From Paratractidigestivibacter sp003150175 (GTDB lineage: Bacteria > Actinomycetota > Coriobacteriia > Coriobacteriales > Atopobiaceae), in assembly GCF_964283195.1 (NCBI RefSeq), contig NZ_CAXYLH010000010.1: DNA of 64,000 nt; one strand, given 5' to 3'. The position numbers and the translations under genes were made by a program. Position 1 is the first letter of the stretch; the number at the start of each line of letters is the position of its first letter. Below the pieces are notes generated by a model. That model had not been told where the DNA came from, did not search any database, and worked only from the letters and a program-made list of their open reading frames with translations. Below are positions 32,770 to 41,467 of this stretch, one piece after another.

Positions 32770-33630
32770 ATGAACGACCAGCGCATCGCCGTACTCACCG
32801 ACACCGGCTCGGACTGCCCGGCGGAGTTCGCGGCGGCGCACGACGTGCGCGTGGTGCCGCTGCGCATCAACTACTCCGACGGCTCGTCGTACGAGAGCGG
32901 CGTCGACATCACGACCGACGAGGTCGTGGAGCGCTTCGAGCAAGAAGTGCCCAAGACCTCGCTGCCCTCCCCCGAGCGCATCGCCGACGAGTTCGCGCGC
33001 GCGAAGGCGGACGGGTACAAGGCCGCCGTGTTCGTGAGCATCTCGTCGGGGCTCTCGGCCACCTGCGACACGGTCCGCATGGTCGCGCGCACGATGGAGG
33101 ACTTCCCCGTCGTGGTCGTCGACACGCTGAGCATCGGCGTGGCCGCCGGCCTCGTCGTCATGGAGGCGGTGCACCAGGTCGAGGAGGGCGTGCCGCTGTC
33201 CGACCTCGAGCAGACGCTCGGCATGGTCGCGCGCAACACGAACGTCTTCTTCACCGTGCGCGACCTCGAGTACCTGCGCCGCGGCGGCCGCATCACCGAG
33301 ACGATCTACCGCCTGGGCAGTGTGCTCAACATCAAGCCCGTCCTCACCTGCGACGAGGAGGGCCACTACGTCATCGCAAAGAAGGCCCGCGGCTGGGACC
33401 GCGCGCTCGACACCGAGGTCAAGCTCATCGCCGCCATCGCCCAGAAACACCCCAAGGTGCGCCTGGCCGTGAGCTGCACCTCGGCCTGCGCCGACCTCTA
33501 CGACCGCATGGAGCAGGCCCTGCGCGAGCGCGTGGCCAACGCGGTGGAGGTCGTCCGCTCCGACATCAGCCCCGCGCTTCTTGTCCACACCGGCCCCAAC
33601 CTCGTGGGCGTGGCGGTCCAGGGGCTCTAG
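32770..33630 (+). CDS. DegV family fatty-acid-binding protein
   Basis: 286 residues. Typical DegV motifs are IAVLTDTGSDCPAEF (residues 6-20), TSLPSPERIADEF, FVSISSGLSATCDTV and the LEYLRRGGRI(T) segment; the Ser/Thr residues in TSLPSP and the Arg in RRGGRI line the fatty-acid head-group site. In Firmicutes such proteins hand bound fatty acid to a FakA-type kinase. No fakA gene is present here. ATG 32770 follows AAGGGAG; the longer reading frame start at 32737 has no such site. Confidence 0.92.
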   Translation: MNDQRIAVLTDTGSDCPAEFAAAHDVRVVPLRINYSDGSSYESGVDITTDEVVERFEQEVPKTSLPSPERIADEFARAKADGYKAAVFVSISSGLSATCDTVRMVARTMEDFPVVVVDTLSIGVAAGLVVMEAVHQVEEGVPLSDLEQTLGMVARNTNVFFTVRDLEYLRRGGRITETIYRLGSVLNIKPVLTCDEEGHYVIAKKARGWDRALDTEVKLIAAIAQKHPKVRLAVSCTSACADLYDRMEQALRERVANAVEVVRSDISPALLVHTGPNLVGVAVQGL

Positions 33631-33673
33631 CGGAAGGCGGGGCTCCCGGCCCCGGGCAATTTCGAATATAGGA

Positions 33674-33713
33674 GAGAGCGCTTCTTGCCGCCAGGCCGGC
33701 AAGAAGCGCTCTC
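33674..33713. terminator. Bidirectional terminator between degV and the fructokinase gene
   Basis: GAGAGCGCTTCTTGCCG and its reverse complement form a perfect 17-bp stem with a loop of about six bases, followed by ATTTAT. Convergent genes on both sides make a two-way terminator likely. Confidence 0.88.
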
Positions 33714-33745
33714 ATTTATACGCGTTGTACGGCAAGGCGCGCAGG

Positions 33746-34630
33746 CTACGCAAGCGCCCTTCTTGCCAGCTCGGCCGCGCCGAGGATCCCTTGGTTGCCG
33801 CCGCAGCCCGGGGCGCAGATGTAGGAGTCCATGTCCTGGAGCTCGGGAGTCTGGATATAGCCGCCCAAGTACTTGAGGGCCTTCTTGCGGACGATGCCAA
33901 AAAGCTGCTCCTGGTGCATCACGCCGCCGCCGAGGACGATGCGGCGAGGCGAGTACATGAGCACGAGGTTCGCGCACATCTGCCCCAGGTAATCCCCCTC
34001 GAGCTCCCATACCTCGTCGTTGTCCGCAAGCTCAGCCGCGGGCTTTCCCCAACGCGCGGCGATGGCGGGGCCGGAGGCGAGGCCCTCAAGGCAGCTCGCG
34101 TGGCTCGGGCAGATGCAGCGCCCCTCCTCGGACGGGCGGGTACGGACCAGCATGTGGCCCGCCTCGGGATGCAGCATACCGTGAAGGAGCCTGCCCGCGC
34201 ACATGACGCCCGCGCCCACGCCGGTGCCGATGGTCACATAGACGGCATCCTTAAGCCCCTTGCAGCAGCCAAAGACGGCCTCGCCGAGGCAGGCAACGTT
34301 CACGTCCGTGTCATAGGCGACCGGCACGCCGAGGGGTTCGGCAAACGCGGCGCGCAGGTCGAAGTCTCGCCATGCGAGCTTGGGCGTCTGAAGGATGAAT
34401 CCGTAGCGCTCGTCGGCAGGGTCGACGCAGGTCGGGCCGAATGCGCCGATGCCCAGCGCGTCGATGTTGCGAGCAGCGAACCACTCGACCATCGGTTGGA
34501 CGGTCTGCCCGGGCGTAAGCGTCGGGGTCTCCATGCGGTCCAGGACCTCACCGTCGCCCGACACCACGGCGCAGACCATCTTGGTCCCGCCGGCCTCGAG
34601 GGCGCCGAGCCTCACTTGCTTTTCGCTCAT
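33746..34630 (-). CDS. ROK family fructokinase-type sugar kinase
   Basis: 294 residues. The ATP phosphate loop is EAGGTKMVCAVVSGDG (residues 12-27), catalytic Asp lies in YDTDVNVACLGE, and TIGTGVGAGVM is the second phosphate motif. The zinc-site region HPEAGHML ... GRCICPSHASCLEGLASGPA is the form found in ROK fructokinases (ScrK/GmuE/YdhR), so fructose is the best guess, with mannose also possible. It would phosphorylate a free sugar in the cytoplasm. It is the last gene of the GH172-PTS cluster, 78 bp after the hydrolase gene. Confidence 0.88.
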   Translation of the reverse strand: MSEKQVRLGALEAGGTKMVCAVVSGDGEVLDRMETPTLTPGQTVQPMVEWFAARNIDALGIGAFGPTCVDPADERYGFILQTPKLAWRDFDLRAAFAEPLGVPVAYDTDVNVACLGEAVFGCCKGLKDAVYVTIGTGVGAGVMCAGRLLHGMLHPEAGHMLVRTRPSEEGRCICPSHASCLEGLASGPAIAARWGKPAAELADNDEVWELEGDYLGQMCANLVLMYSPRRIVLGGGVMHQEQLFGIVRKKALKYLGGYIQTPELQDMDSYICAPGCGGNQGILGAAELARRALA

Positions 34631-34708
34631 GTGTTCCTCCTAACAAAGGGGCGCCCGCAGCCTTGCAAAACCGCGGCGCCCCATAACGATGCTCGATTCG
34701 AGGCGACC

Positions 34709-35833
34709 CTACCTGGGCACGCGGTCCTGCCTTGCGGCAAACGGGGCGAGCACGGCGTGCGGCTCGCTCTGATACCAGTATGCGACGGTGGAGATGTCGT
34801 CCTCGCGCTCGTAGAGCTTGATGTCGTCGTTGCCGAGGTCCTGGAACGTAACGCGCAGGTCCTCCTTGAACGAAATCGGGTCGGGAAGGTGCCACCTGTA
34901 GAGCCCGTGCCTGGGCAGCGCGTCGTCGTTGGTCGCGAGCATCGGGTTCGGGTTCGGCTTGCCGGCGCTGAAGCGGTCGCGCGTGGCGTCGCGCGTCGAG
35001 CGGTACGGGTAGCCGGCGAACAGGGTGTTGAAGCACTGCGCCTCGGGCAGCGAGTGCGGGGGCCTGTCGAGGAAGGCCCAGGCACCGCCGAAGTAGTCCT
35101 CGGCTCCCGTCGAGGTGACCGTGGGAAACTCCTTGTCGCCGTCGAGGAAGAACTTCATCTCACCCTCGCCCCACCAGTAGCGCTCAAGGGCGCAAAGGGC
35201 CATGTAGGTTCCGACGTAGTAGCCCTTGCCGCGAACGCCGTCGAGCACGGTGTAGTCGACGCCCCTGCGGGTGCTGCGCTCGCGGTTGAAGCGTGCGTGG
35301 AAGTACATGGCGTCGTCGGGCACGTCGGTGAGCACGTAGTTGAAGGTGTAGAAGACGTACTTGATGAACCCGGGGTGCTCGCTCGTGAGCGTGATCCTTG
35401 CGTGCTTCCTGAAGGGCATCTCGAAGTAGCAGTTCATGCCGCCCGTGGGGTTCACGCAGATGGGCATCGAGTTGACGATGGCGCGCTCGCCGAAGCCGTT
35501 GCAGAAGAAATCGCCGATGGGGCACTCGACCGAGGGGGTCTCCTCGTCGTCCCAGTAGAAGCGCAGCACGAGGTCGCGCATGACGAAGCTGCCGGCGGCG
35601 GTCTTATCGGGGGCGGTCATCCAGATGTGGCGGATGACGCCGGGGCCCTCGATATCGGCGAGCGTGATGGTCTCGCCGGACTCCAGGGGAACACAGCACG
35701 AACCCTTGCGACCGACGCCGAGGTGGCTGGCCGACATGGCGGCGCGGCCCTTCTCGCCCGTGATGTTCTCGGGGGTGATGGCGCGGCTCTCCTCGCCGCC
35801 GTGCATCCACACGTCCTTAAGGAACTCTCTCAT
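34709..35833 (-). CDS. DUF2961/GH172 family glycoside hydrolase
   Basis: 374 residues. Characteristic segments are GPGVIRHIWMT near residue 63, FYWDDEETPSVECPIGDFFCNGFG, YFEMPFRKHARITL, and TSTGAEDYFGGAWAF, the conserved (T/S)GxEDYF region that holds an active-site Glu. GH172 includes difructose dianhydride I synthase/hydrolase and arabinofuranosidases that cleave alpha-fructofuranosidic or arabinofuranosidic bonds. No signal peptide is visible, so it acts in the cytoplasm on an imported sugar. The PTS genes upstream and the fructokinase downstream favour a fructose-containing disaccharide. The spacing to the IIA gene is 9 bp. Confidence 0.88.
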   Translation of the reverse strand: MREFLKDVWMHGGEESRAITPENITGEKGRAAMSASHLGVGRKGSCCVPLESGETITLADIEGPGVIRHIWMTAPDKTAAGSFVMRDLVLRFYWDDEETPSVECPIGDFFCNGFGERAIVNSMPICVNPTGGMNCYFEMPFRKHARITLTSEHPGFIKYVFYTFNYVLTDVPDDAMYFHARFNRERSTRRGVDYTVLDGVRGKGYYVGTYMALCALERYWWGEGEMKFFLDGDKEFPTVTSTGAEDYFGGAWAFLDRPPHSLPEAQCFNTLFAGYPYRSTRDATRDRFSAGKPNPNPMLATNDDALPRHGLYRWHLPDPISFKEDLRVTFQDLGNDDIKLYEREDDISTVAYWYQSEPHAVLAPFAARQDRVPR

Positions 35834-35842
35834 CGCGACCCC

Positions 35843-36241
35843 CTACTCGTCGTCGTCGCACGCGGCGGCGCTGGCGCCGTTCACGTAGATGATCTGCTGG
35901 CGCGCCTCGTCGACGAGGGCGTCGAAGTCGAGCTGCTCGTCGGGGCCCGCGAGCGCGACCGCCATGGCGAGCGGGAGGTTGACGCCCGCGATCACGTGTA
36001 CGCGGTCGGAGGCGAAGCGTGAGAAGCGCTGGTTCACGCTGCCGCCGAGCATGTCGGTAAGGACGACGACCTCGTCGGCGCCCTCAAGCGCCGCCTCGAC
36101 GGCCGCGTCGAGCCCCTCGCCGTTGTCGTTCACGTAGGCGCACACGGCGCAGACGGCGTCGTTTTTGCCCGTAAGAAACTCGAGGGTGTCCTTGAAGCCT
36201 TGGGCGAGAAGGGAGTGGCTCGCCACGACTATCTTTCTCAT
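35843..36241 (-). CDS. PTS system mannose/fructose-family IIA component
   Basis: 132 residues. IVVASHSLLAQGFKDTLEFL (residues 4-23) carries the phosphorylated His9, VVVLTDMLGGSVNQRF is the conserved Asp/Gly loop, and the rest follows the EIIA-Man fold. It takes phosphate from HPr and passes it to IIB. ATG 36241 has only a weak ribosome-binding site; reading further upstream gives an unlikely Arg/His-rich extension antisense-like to the IID gene. It lies between the IID and GH172 genes. Confidence 0.88.
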   Translation of the reverse strand: MRKIVVASHSLLAQGFKDTLEFLTGKNDAVCAVCAYVNDNGEGLDAAVEAALEGADEVVVLTDMLGGSVNQRFSRFASDRVHVIAGVNLPLAMAVALAGPDEQLDFDALVDEARQQIIYVNGASAAACDDDE

Positions 36242-36267
36242 TGATTCACCAATCTCTCGAGTCGACG

Positions 36268-37101
36268 CTAGGCGAGGATGCCGGCGGCGGACGCGACCAT
36301 CGCGAGGACGATCACCACGAGGATGAGGGCCGTCATGCTCACGTTCTTCTTGGTAAGGAGGTAATACGCGCCTCCCGTGATGGCGGCGGGGATCATGGCG
36401 GGCAGGATCTTGTCGAGCAGCGGCTGGATCTCCATCGCCACGTCGCCGAAGCTGAAGCTGATCGGGCAGGTGACGCCGATGACCGAGGCGATGAGGCAAC
36501 CGACTACCGTGAGGCCGAGCACAGAGGCGGCGGCGGTGAGGTTGGGGAGCTTATCGCTAAAGTCGGTTACGAGCTTCACGCCCTGCTTGTAGCCAAACTC
36601 GAGTGCATGCATGCGGATCCAGAAGATGGCGAGGATGAGCGCGAACCAGATACCTGCGCCCACCGGGTTGCCCTCGATGGCCATATAAGCGGCAATGGAT
36701 CCCATGATGGTCGGGATCATGGTCATGAGCAGAGAGTCGCCGACGCCGGCGAGCGGCCCCATAGTGCCGATCTTCAGGTCCTGGACGGCGTCCGCCGCCG
36801 CGAGGCCGTCGCGCTCCTCCATGGCCACGCAGGCGCCGAGGATGACGGCGGCGAGCCAGGGCTGGGTGTTGTAGTAGCGGAAGTGGTTGTTGAGCGCCTG
36901 CTTATAGTCCTCGTCGTTCGTGTAGATCTTCCTCAGGATCGGCGAGAGGGCGTAGGCGACCGAGGCGCCCTGCTGGGTCTGGTAGTTGAAGGTGCACACG
37001 CTCATGAGCCAGCGCCAGTTCGCGTTGCGCAAGTCCTTCTTGGTGACCTTGTAGCCGGAGGGCTTGCCCTCGGCGGCGGCGATGATGTTCTCGTTTTCCA
37101 T
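36268..37101 (-). CDS. PTS system mannose-family IID component
   Basis: 277 residues. The motif SVCTFNYQTQQGASVAYALSP near residue 35, EFFNTQPWLA-like NNHFRYYNTQPWLAAVILG and KIGTMGPLAGVGDSLLMTMIP are diagnostic of IID-Man. The C-terminal half has several membrane helices. It forms the membrane channel with IIC. It starts 2 bp after the IIC stop codon and is followed by IIA. Confidence 0.92.
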   Translation of the reverse strand: MENENIIAAAEGKPSGYKVTKKDLRNANWRWLMSVCTFNYQTQQGASVAYALSPILRKIYTNDEDYKQALNNHFRYYNTQPWLAAVILGACVAMEERDGLAAADAVQDLKIGTMGPLAGVGDSLLMTMIPTIMGSIAAYMAIEGNPVGAGIWFALILAIFWIRMHALEFGYKQGVKLVTDFSDKLPNLTAAASVLGLTVVGCLIASVIGVTCPISFSFGDVAMEIQPLLDKILPAMIPAAITGGAYYLLTKKNVSMTALILVVIVLAMVASAAGILA

Positions 37102-37103
37102 GG

Positions 37104-37889
37104 TTACTCATCCTCTCCGATGAAGGCGTCTGCGGAAGCGTGGGCGGTGAGCTCGGCGTCCCTCTCGGCACGCTGGTAGAACGCGATCGCGAGGGCAACG
37201 CCGACGATGGCGGCGCCGATGATGGGCACGTTCAGGAAGGCAGAGAGGAAGAAGCCGGCGAGCAGGTACTGGAAGTACTTAGCGGTGGGCATGTAGCGAA
37301 GCAGCATGGCGATGCCGACGGCCGGGAGCATCTTGCCGGCGAGGGTGAGGCCGGAGAGGAACCACTGGGGCATGACCTCGAGGAGCCAGTTGACGGCAGG
37401 CTGGCCGAGCGTCACAGAGACAAAGACGGGCAGGGCGGCGCACAGGCCGAAGAGCGCGGGGCAGACCCACAGGATGGCGTTCATCTGCTTGAACTTGCCC
37501 TCGTTGCAGAACTTCTGGGACTTCTCCACGACGAAGCCGTTGAGGATCTTGGCGATGACGTCGAGCTGGATGCCGAGCATGCCGACCGGCAGGCCGATGG
37601 CGAGGCCCGTGTCGGCGCCCAGGCTCACGCCGTAGGCGGTGGCGATGATGGCCATCGTGCCGTAGTCGGGAATCGAAGAGCCGCCGAAGCCCGCGACGCC
37701 GAGCTGCATGAGCTGGATGGTGCCGCCGATGGCGAGGCCGGTCTTCCAGTCGCCCATGACGACGCCGGTGATGAGGCCCCAGAAGACGGCGTAGTTGACG
37801 AAGATCATCGGGATGCCGTAGTAGTCCACGTGCTTGATGAAGGCCAGCAGGGTCAGAAGGACCACCTGCAGGATAGTGAAGTTGACCAT
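37104..37889 (-). CDS. PTS system mannose-family IIC component
   Basis: 261 residues with about seven hydrophobic helices. GLITGVVMGDWKTGLAIGGT and QLGVAGFGGSSIPDYGTMA (about residues 38-80) match the conserved sugar-binding entry region of IIC-Man/Sor. It carries the sugar across the cytoplasmic membrane together with IID. It follows the IIB gene by 9 bp. Confidence 0.92.
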   Translation of the reverse strand: MVNFTILQVVLLTLLAFIKHVDYYGIPMIFVNYAVFWGLITGVVMGDWKTGLAIGGTIQLMQLGVAGFGGSSIPDYGTMAIIATAYGVSLGADTGLAIGLPVGMLGIQLDVIAKILNGFVVEKSQKFCNEGKFKQMNAILWVCPALFGLCAALPVFVSVTLGQPAVNWLLEVMPQWFLSGLTLAGKMLPAVGIAMLLRYMPTAKYFQYLLAGFFLSAFLNVPIIGAAIVGVALAIAFYQRAERDAELTAHASADAFIGEDE

Positions 37890-37898
37890 GTTCCCTCC

Positions 37899-38372
37899 TT
37901 AGATGAGGTCTGCGACAGAGACGGGCTTGTCGGCAGGCACGAACTGGGCCGTCACCTGGACGCCACGGGCGATGAGCGCTTTGTAGCTCTGAACGTTCTC
38001 TGCGGAGGCGTAGGCGCGCTGGGTGAGCTGAACGCCGTCCTCCTTGACGAGCGAGCCGCCGACGATCAGCGACGGGAGCTCGACGCCCGACTCGACCAGG
38101 CGAAGCATCGTCTCGGGCTCCTTGGCGATAACGAAAACCTTCTCGCGGTCGTACTTGCCCGCGGCGAAGTTCTTGAGCGCGGTCTCCTCGGAAATGATCG
38201 AGACAGCCATGCCCGCGGGACGTGCCATCCTCATGGTGGACTTCAGGACCTCGTCGCCGGCGACCTTGTCGTCGATGACCATGACGCGGGTTGCGCCCGA
38301 CACCGGGGCCCACTGCGTCACGATGATGCCGTGAAGCAGGCGATTGTCGATTCGTGCCATAACAACACTCAT
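37899..38372 (-). CDS. PTS system mannose-family IIB component
   Basis: 157 residues. The N-terminal VMARIDNRLLHGIIVTQWAP carries the phosphorylated His (DNRLLHG) and KVAGDEVLKSTMRMA follows, as in IIB-Man. It receives phosphate from IIA and phosphorylates the incoming sugar. The ATG at 38372 is preceded by AGGAGC at good spacing. It is the first gene of the PTS-GH172-kinase series, 120 bp after the regulator gene. Confidence 0.92.
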   Translation of the reverse strand: MSVVMARIDNRLLHGIIVTQWAPVSGATRVMVIDDKVAGDEVLKSTMRMARPAGMAVSIISEETALKNFAAGKYDREKVFVIAKEPETMLRLVESGVELPSLIVGGSLVKEDGVQLTQRAYASAENVQSYKALIARGVQVTAQFVPADKPVSVADLI

Positions 38373-38492
38373 GTTTGCTCCTATCAAATCAAGTCTTACG
38401 TTCAGCACTGCCTTGACGCTATCCGGATTCGCGCCGGGCAAGGGGTTATCGGATTATTGAAGACGCGTGGTCAGCTCGCGACGGCGCGGAGG

Positions 38493-41237
38493 TCACTCGT
38501 CGAGCAGAAGGCTCGAGGAGCCGAGACGCTCCTCTCGCGCCGGAGCGGCGCTCACGCTGATGTAGTCGAAGACGTAGGCAATCTCGCTTACGGGAACCTC
38601 CACGCGATAGCGCGTCGAGATGCTCGAGAAGCTCTGCCTGAAGGACTCGATGAAGTCGATGTGCTCTTCCTCGAAGCGATCCTGGCCGACGTAGGTCTCG
38701 ATGGGGTTGCGGGTGACGAGGCGCTCGACGAGGCAACAGAGATGGACGTAGAGCCCGATGATGGCGTTGCTGCCGATCTTCTCGCCCGTCCTGCGCTGGA
38801 GCTCGTGCACGGCTCCCTCGATCTCGTGGAACAGCCGCTCCGGGTCGAGGATGGTGATGGAGCGGATAACGTTCTGCAGCGTCATGTTCGAAAGCAGCTT
38901 CTCGTGGAAAGAAGCGAGCTCGGAGGCGTCGAGCCACCTGCCGAACACGGCATCGACCTTCGAGGCGGACGCCGTCGACATAATGTCCTCGAGGGCGACG
39001 AAGGGAACGGAGGCGATCCTGGGGTCTCCCGTGCCGATGACGGCGCAGACGCGATGCTCGGAGAAAACGACGTCGTTCGACCCGTTCGCGGCGAGCTGTT
39101 TGAAGGGCCTCGTGAGCAGGCGCGCGCCTATGGTGCGCGGGAGGCTCTGCGAGACGAGCTGACGTATCCTCTCCGCGGCATCGACCCCGGACTCGGAGCA
39201 GAAGACGATGGCGTCCTCGCGGTTGACGCGCTCGATCACCTTGCAGTGCGTCACGCACGCGGTGGTCGCCTCGCCGAGGACCTCGGCGATGGACTTGCCG
39301 CCGAGCAACCCGAAGCCGATCTCGAGCGCGAGCCCAGTGGAGACGTTGTTCACCACCCCAATGGTGGAGTCGGTGACGTTCTCGAGGGCCTTATAGGCCT
39401 CCTCCAGCGAGCCCATGTCAACAAGAAACACGACCCCAGTGCAGTACGAGTGACGGTCGACAAGGCGCTGGAGCGGCCCGACGATATCCTTCAGCTGCTG
39501 GTCGTAGGGCATGTCGACGGCCTCGTACACATGCATGCCGAGCATGCGGTTCGCCGCGTCGGCGATGCTCGTCGCCGTCGAGTAGCCGTGGGACAGGATG
39601 ACGCACAGCGTTCGGAGGGCCTTGGCGTCGCGGGACTCCGACGCAACGCACAGCGTCAAGAGCGTCTTCGTGAAGTGGTCGAGCGAGATCCCGAGCGCCC
39701 CCTCAACGTCTGCGGCGACCTGCTCGGAGACGCTCGATGCAAACGGCAATTCGGAGGTCACGGCCCCGAGGAGATGGGAGATTCGCTCCGCGCAGGCCGA
39801 CTTCCGCTTGGCCAGGCCGATGCCCGGCCACAGCTGCAGGCAGATCTCCTGGGCCAGCAAAAAAGCGACCTTCCTCGAGAGCTCGATGCCATAGGAGGCG
39901 CCCGCGTCGGCGAGGATCGTGCCCACGACGCGCTCGAAGGCGCGCGACCTCGAGGAGTTGACGCCGTGGCCGAAGATCAGGTGGTCCTCAACGCCGCGCA
40001 CGGCAGATACTGCCTGCGAGACGAGCTCGGAGACGGTAAGCTCCCCGGCACAGAACCGCTCGTCGAGAGAGCACAGGGAATCGAGCGCCTGCTCGACCGG
40101 TCCTTCTTCGCTCTCGATGGCGTCTAAGGACGCGTCGATCAAAACGCCGTCGTCAGGCTGCTGGTCGATCTGCGCGGAGGAAAGAAGATCGCTGGGAAGA
40201 AGATACGGGCGGACGACGACGTAGTCGCCCTCGCGATTGAGGAACGCCTTCGCGCAGCAGTTCGTCACGCAGGCGCGCAGGCCGGCGATGTTGTCGGGGA
40301 AGTCCGCGCTGACCAGGCAGCGGTATGCGCCGCGGCTGATCTTCACGTCGGAGCCGATCCGGCAGCCCTCGCTGCGCAGGAAGCTCAAGATAAGGTCCTC
40401 GCGCTCCTCGGGAGTCCGCTCCTTGAGCGAGGGAACGCGGGCGCAGATGGGCAGCTTGCTGTAGGCCGAGGAGACCTTCGGGTTGTCGGCGGAAAGCGTC
40501 GTCGAAAGAACAAGGCGGCCGCGCGGCGCGTCCTGGGAGGCGTCGAGACCGAGGGCCGTCGCAAGGCAGCGCTCCATCGCGGAGGGAGAGAGCGCCTCGA
40601 TGCCGTTGACGAAGACCACGCCCCCGCGCGACTTGGCGATCGAGTCGTCAAGAAGCCCGTTGAACGAGGTAGCGTCCGGGACCCCGGCGCAGTCGATGCG
40701 CATATAGGAGGAATCGCGGGGCAGCAGGCCCTGGTTCTTGCCGTACTCGTACACGAGGCGAGAAAGGAAAGACTTACCGACGCCCACGCCTCCGCTCAAG
40801 AGGATAGGCAGGCCGAAGGGAGGGTACTGGACCGCCGCCTTGCACTGCTCGACCACGGAGCTGAGGCTCAAGTCGAAGCCGACCGCACGCGCGAAATCAC
40901 GGTGATCGGCGATTCCCGTCGCCTGGACGAGGTCGGCAAGCGAGGCGTACTCGCTCGCGGAGAGCTTCACCTGAAAACGCTTCTGGAACGCGCGGCGGTG
41001 AAAATAACGGACGGGCCTACCGGCCACCTTGACCACGAGGCCGGCGCGAACAAGATCGTTGAGGTACTGGCTCGCCAGGCTCCTGGAGACGAGGAGCGTC
41101 TCGGCGATATCGGAGGTGGACAGGCGGGCAAGGTCGTCGAGCGAGACGGTGGATGTGAGGGCCTCGAGATGCTCGAGGATCTTATCCCTCATGTCGACGG
41201 GCTTTTTTGACGGGCTGTCCTGTGCGGTCTTGTCCAT
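38493..41237 (-). CDS. LevR-like PRD/PTS-domain transcriptional activator with a degenerate AAA+ domain
   Basis: 914 residues. An N-terminal winged helix-turn-helix (about 16-90) precedes an AAA+ region (about 120-345). Walker A is intact (SGGVGVGKS, 148-156), but Walker B reads VVFVNGIEAL (207-216) without the usual Asp-Glu pair, and the GAFTGA sigma-54 contact loop is missing between them. Then come a PRD (about 385-490), an EIIA-Man-like domain with His550 (LSHGYSTATS), an EIIB-Gat-like domain with Cys680 (IVFCSESGVD), and a C-terminal PRD with His832 (YVHLCCLVER). The order is that of LevR/ManR, which activate mannose-family PTS operons with sigma-54. It precedes the PTS-GH172-kinase genes on the same strand and probably controls them by PTS phosphorylation. 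ATG 41237 follows GAGGAGG. Confidence 0.88.
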   Translation of the reverse strand: MDKTAQDSPSKKPVDMRDKILEHLEALTSTVSLDDLARLSTSDIAETLLVSRSLASQYLNDLVRAGLVVKVAGRPVRYFHRRAFQKRFQVKLSASEYASLADLVQATGIADHRDFARAVGFDLSLSSVVEQCKAAVQYPPFGLPILLSGGVGVGKSFLSRLVYEYGKNQGLLPRDSSYMRIDCAGVPDATSFNGLLDDSIAKSRGGVVFVNGIEALSPSAMERCLATALGLDASQDAPRGRLVLSTTLSADNPKVSSAYSKLPICARVPSLKERTPEEREDLILSFLRSEGCRIGSDVKISRGAYRCLVSADFPDNIAGLRACVTNCCAKAFLNREGDYVVVRPYLLPSDLLSSAQIDQQPDDGVLIDASLDAIESEEGPVEQALDSLCSLDERFCAGELTVSELVSQAVSAVRGVEDHLIFGHGVNSSRSRAFERVVGTILADAGASYGIELSRKVAFLLAQEICLQLWPGIGLAKRKSACAERISHLLGAVTSELPFASSVSEQVAADVEGALGISLDHFTKTLLTLCVASESRDAKALRTLCVILSHGYSTATSIADAANRMLGMHVYEAVDMPYDQQLKDIVGPLQRLVDRHSYCTGVVFLVDMGSLEEAYKALENVTDSTIGVVNNVSTGLALEIGFGLLGGKSIAEVLGEATTACVTHCKVIERVNREDAIVFCSESGVDAAERIRQLVSQSLPRTIGARLLTRPFKQLAANGSNDVVFSEHRVCAVIGTGDPRIASVPFVALEDIMSTASASKVDAVFGRWLDASELASFHEKLLSNMTLQNVIRSITILDPERLFHEIEGAVHELQRRTGEKIGSNAIIGLYVHLCCLVERLVTRNPIETYVGQDRFEEEHIDFIESFRQSFSSISTRYRVEVPVSEIAYVFDYISVSAAPAREERLGSSSLLLDE

Positions 41238-41261
41238 GACTTCTTACCTCCTCGTTTAAGG

Positions 41262-41267
41262 AGTATA
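41262..41267 (-). promoter_or_regulatory. Likely -10 element of the LevR-like gene
   Basis: The minus strand reads TATACT 25 bp before the start codon, in a good position for a sigma-70 promoter; the -35 is not clear. No sigma-54 pattern (GG-N10-GC) was seen here or before the IIB gene. Confidence 0.45.
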
Positions 41268-41428
41268 AGGGGAGCCCGGCGAGCGAAAGAGGGCGCGCGG
41301 AGGAATCAACAGCCCCAAGAAGAAGTCCGCCACTTGAGGGCATGATAACAACGGCTGTTGAACATTCAATGCCGACGCTCAACACTTCGGCTCGACACTT
41401 CGCGCTGGGAAAGGACCCGCGCTTTGCA

Positions 41429-41460
41429 CGCCGGGACCCCTATAAAGAAGGGTCCCGGCG
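41429..41460 (-). terminator. Hairpin after the MTA/SAH nucleosidase gene
   Basis: CGCCGGGACCC and GGGTCCCGGCG pair perfectly around a 10-base loop, 8 bp past the stop codon. There is no T run on the minus strand. Confidence 0.65.
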
Positions 41461-41467
41461 CCGGCGC

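Noticed and set aside
38373..38492. Sigma-54 promoter for the PTS operon
   Set aside because: No GG-N10-GC pattern with TGGCAC/TTGC similarity was found; this fits the lack of GAFTGA in the regulator.
37140..40127. 995-residue plus-strand reading frame
   Set aside because: Antisense to the PTS and LevR-like genes with no recognisable motif.
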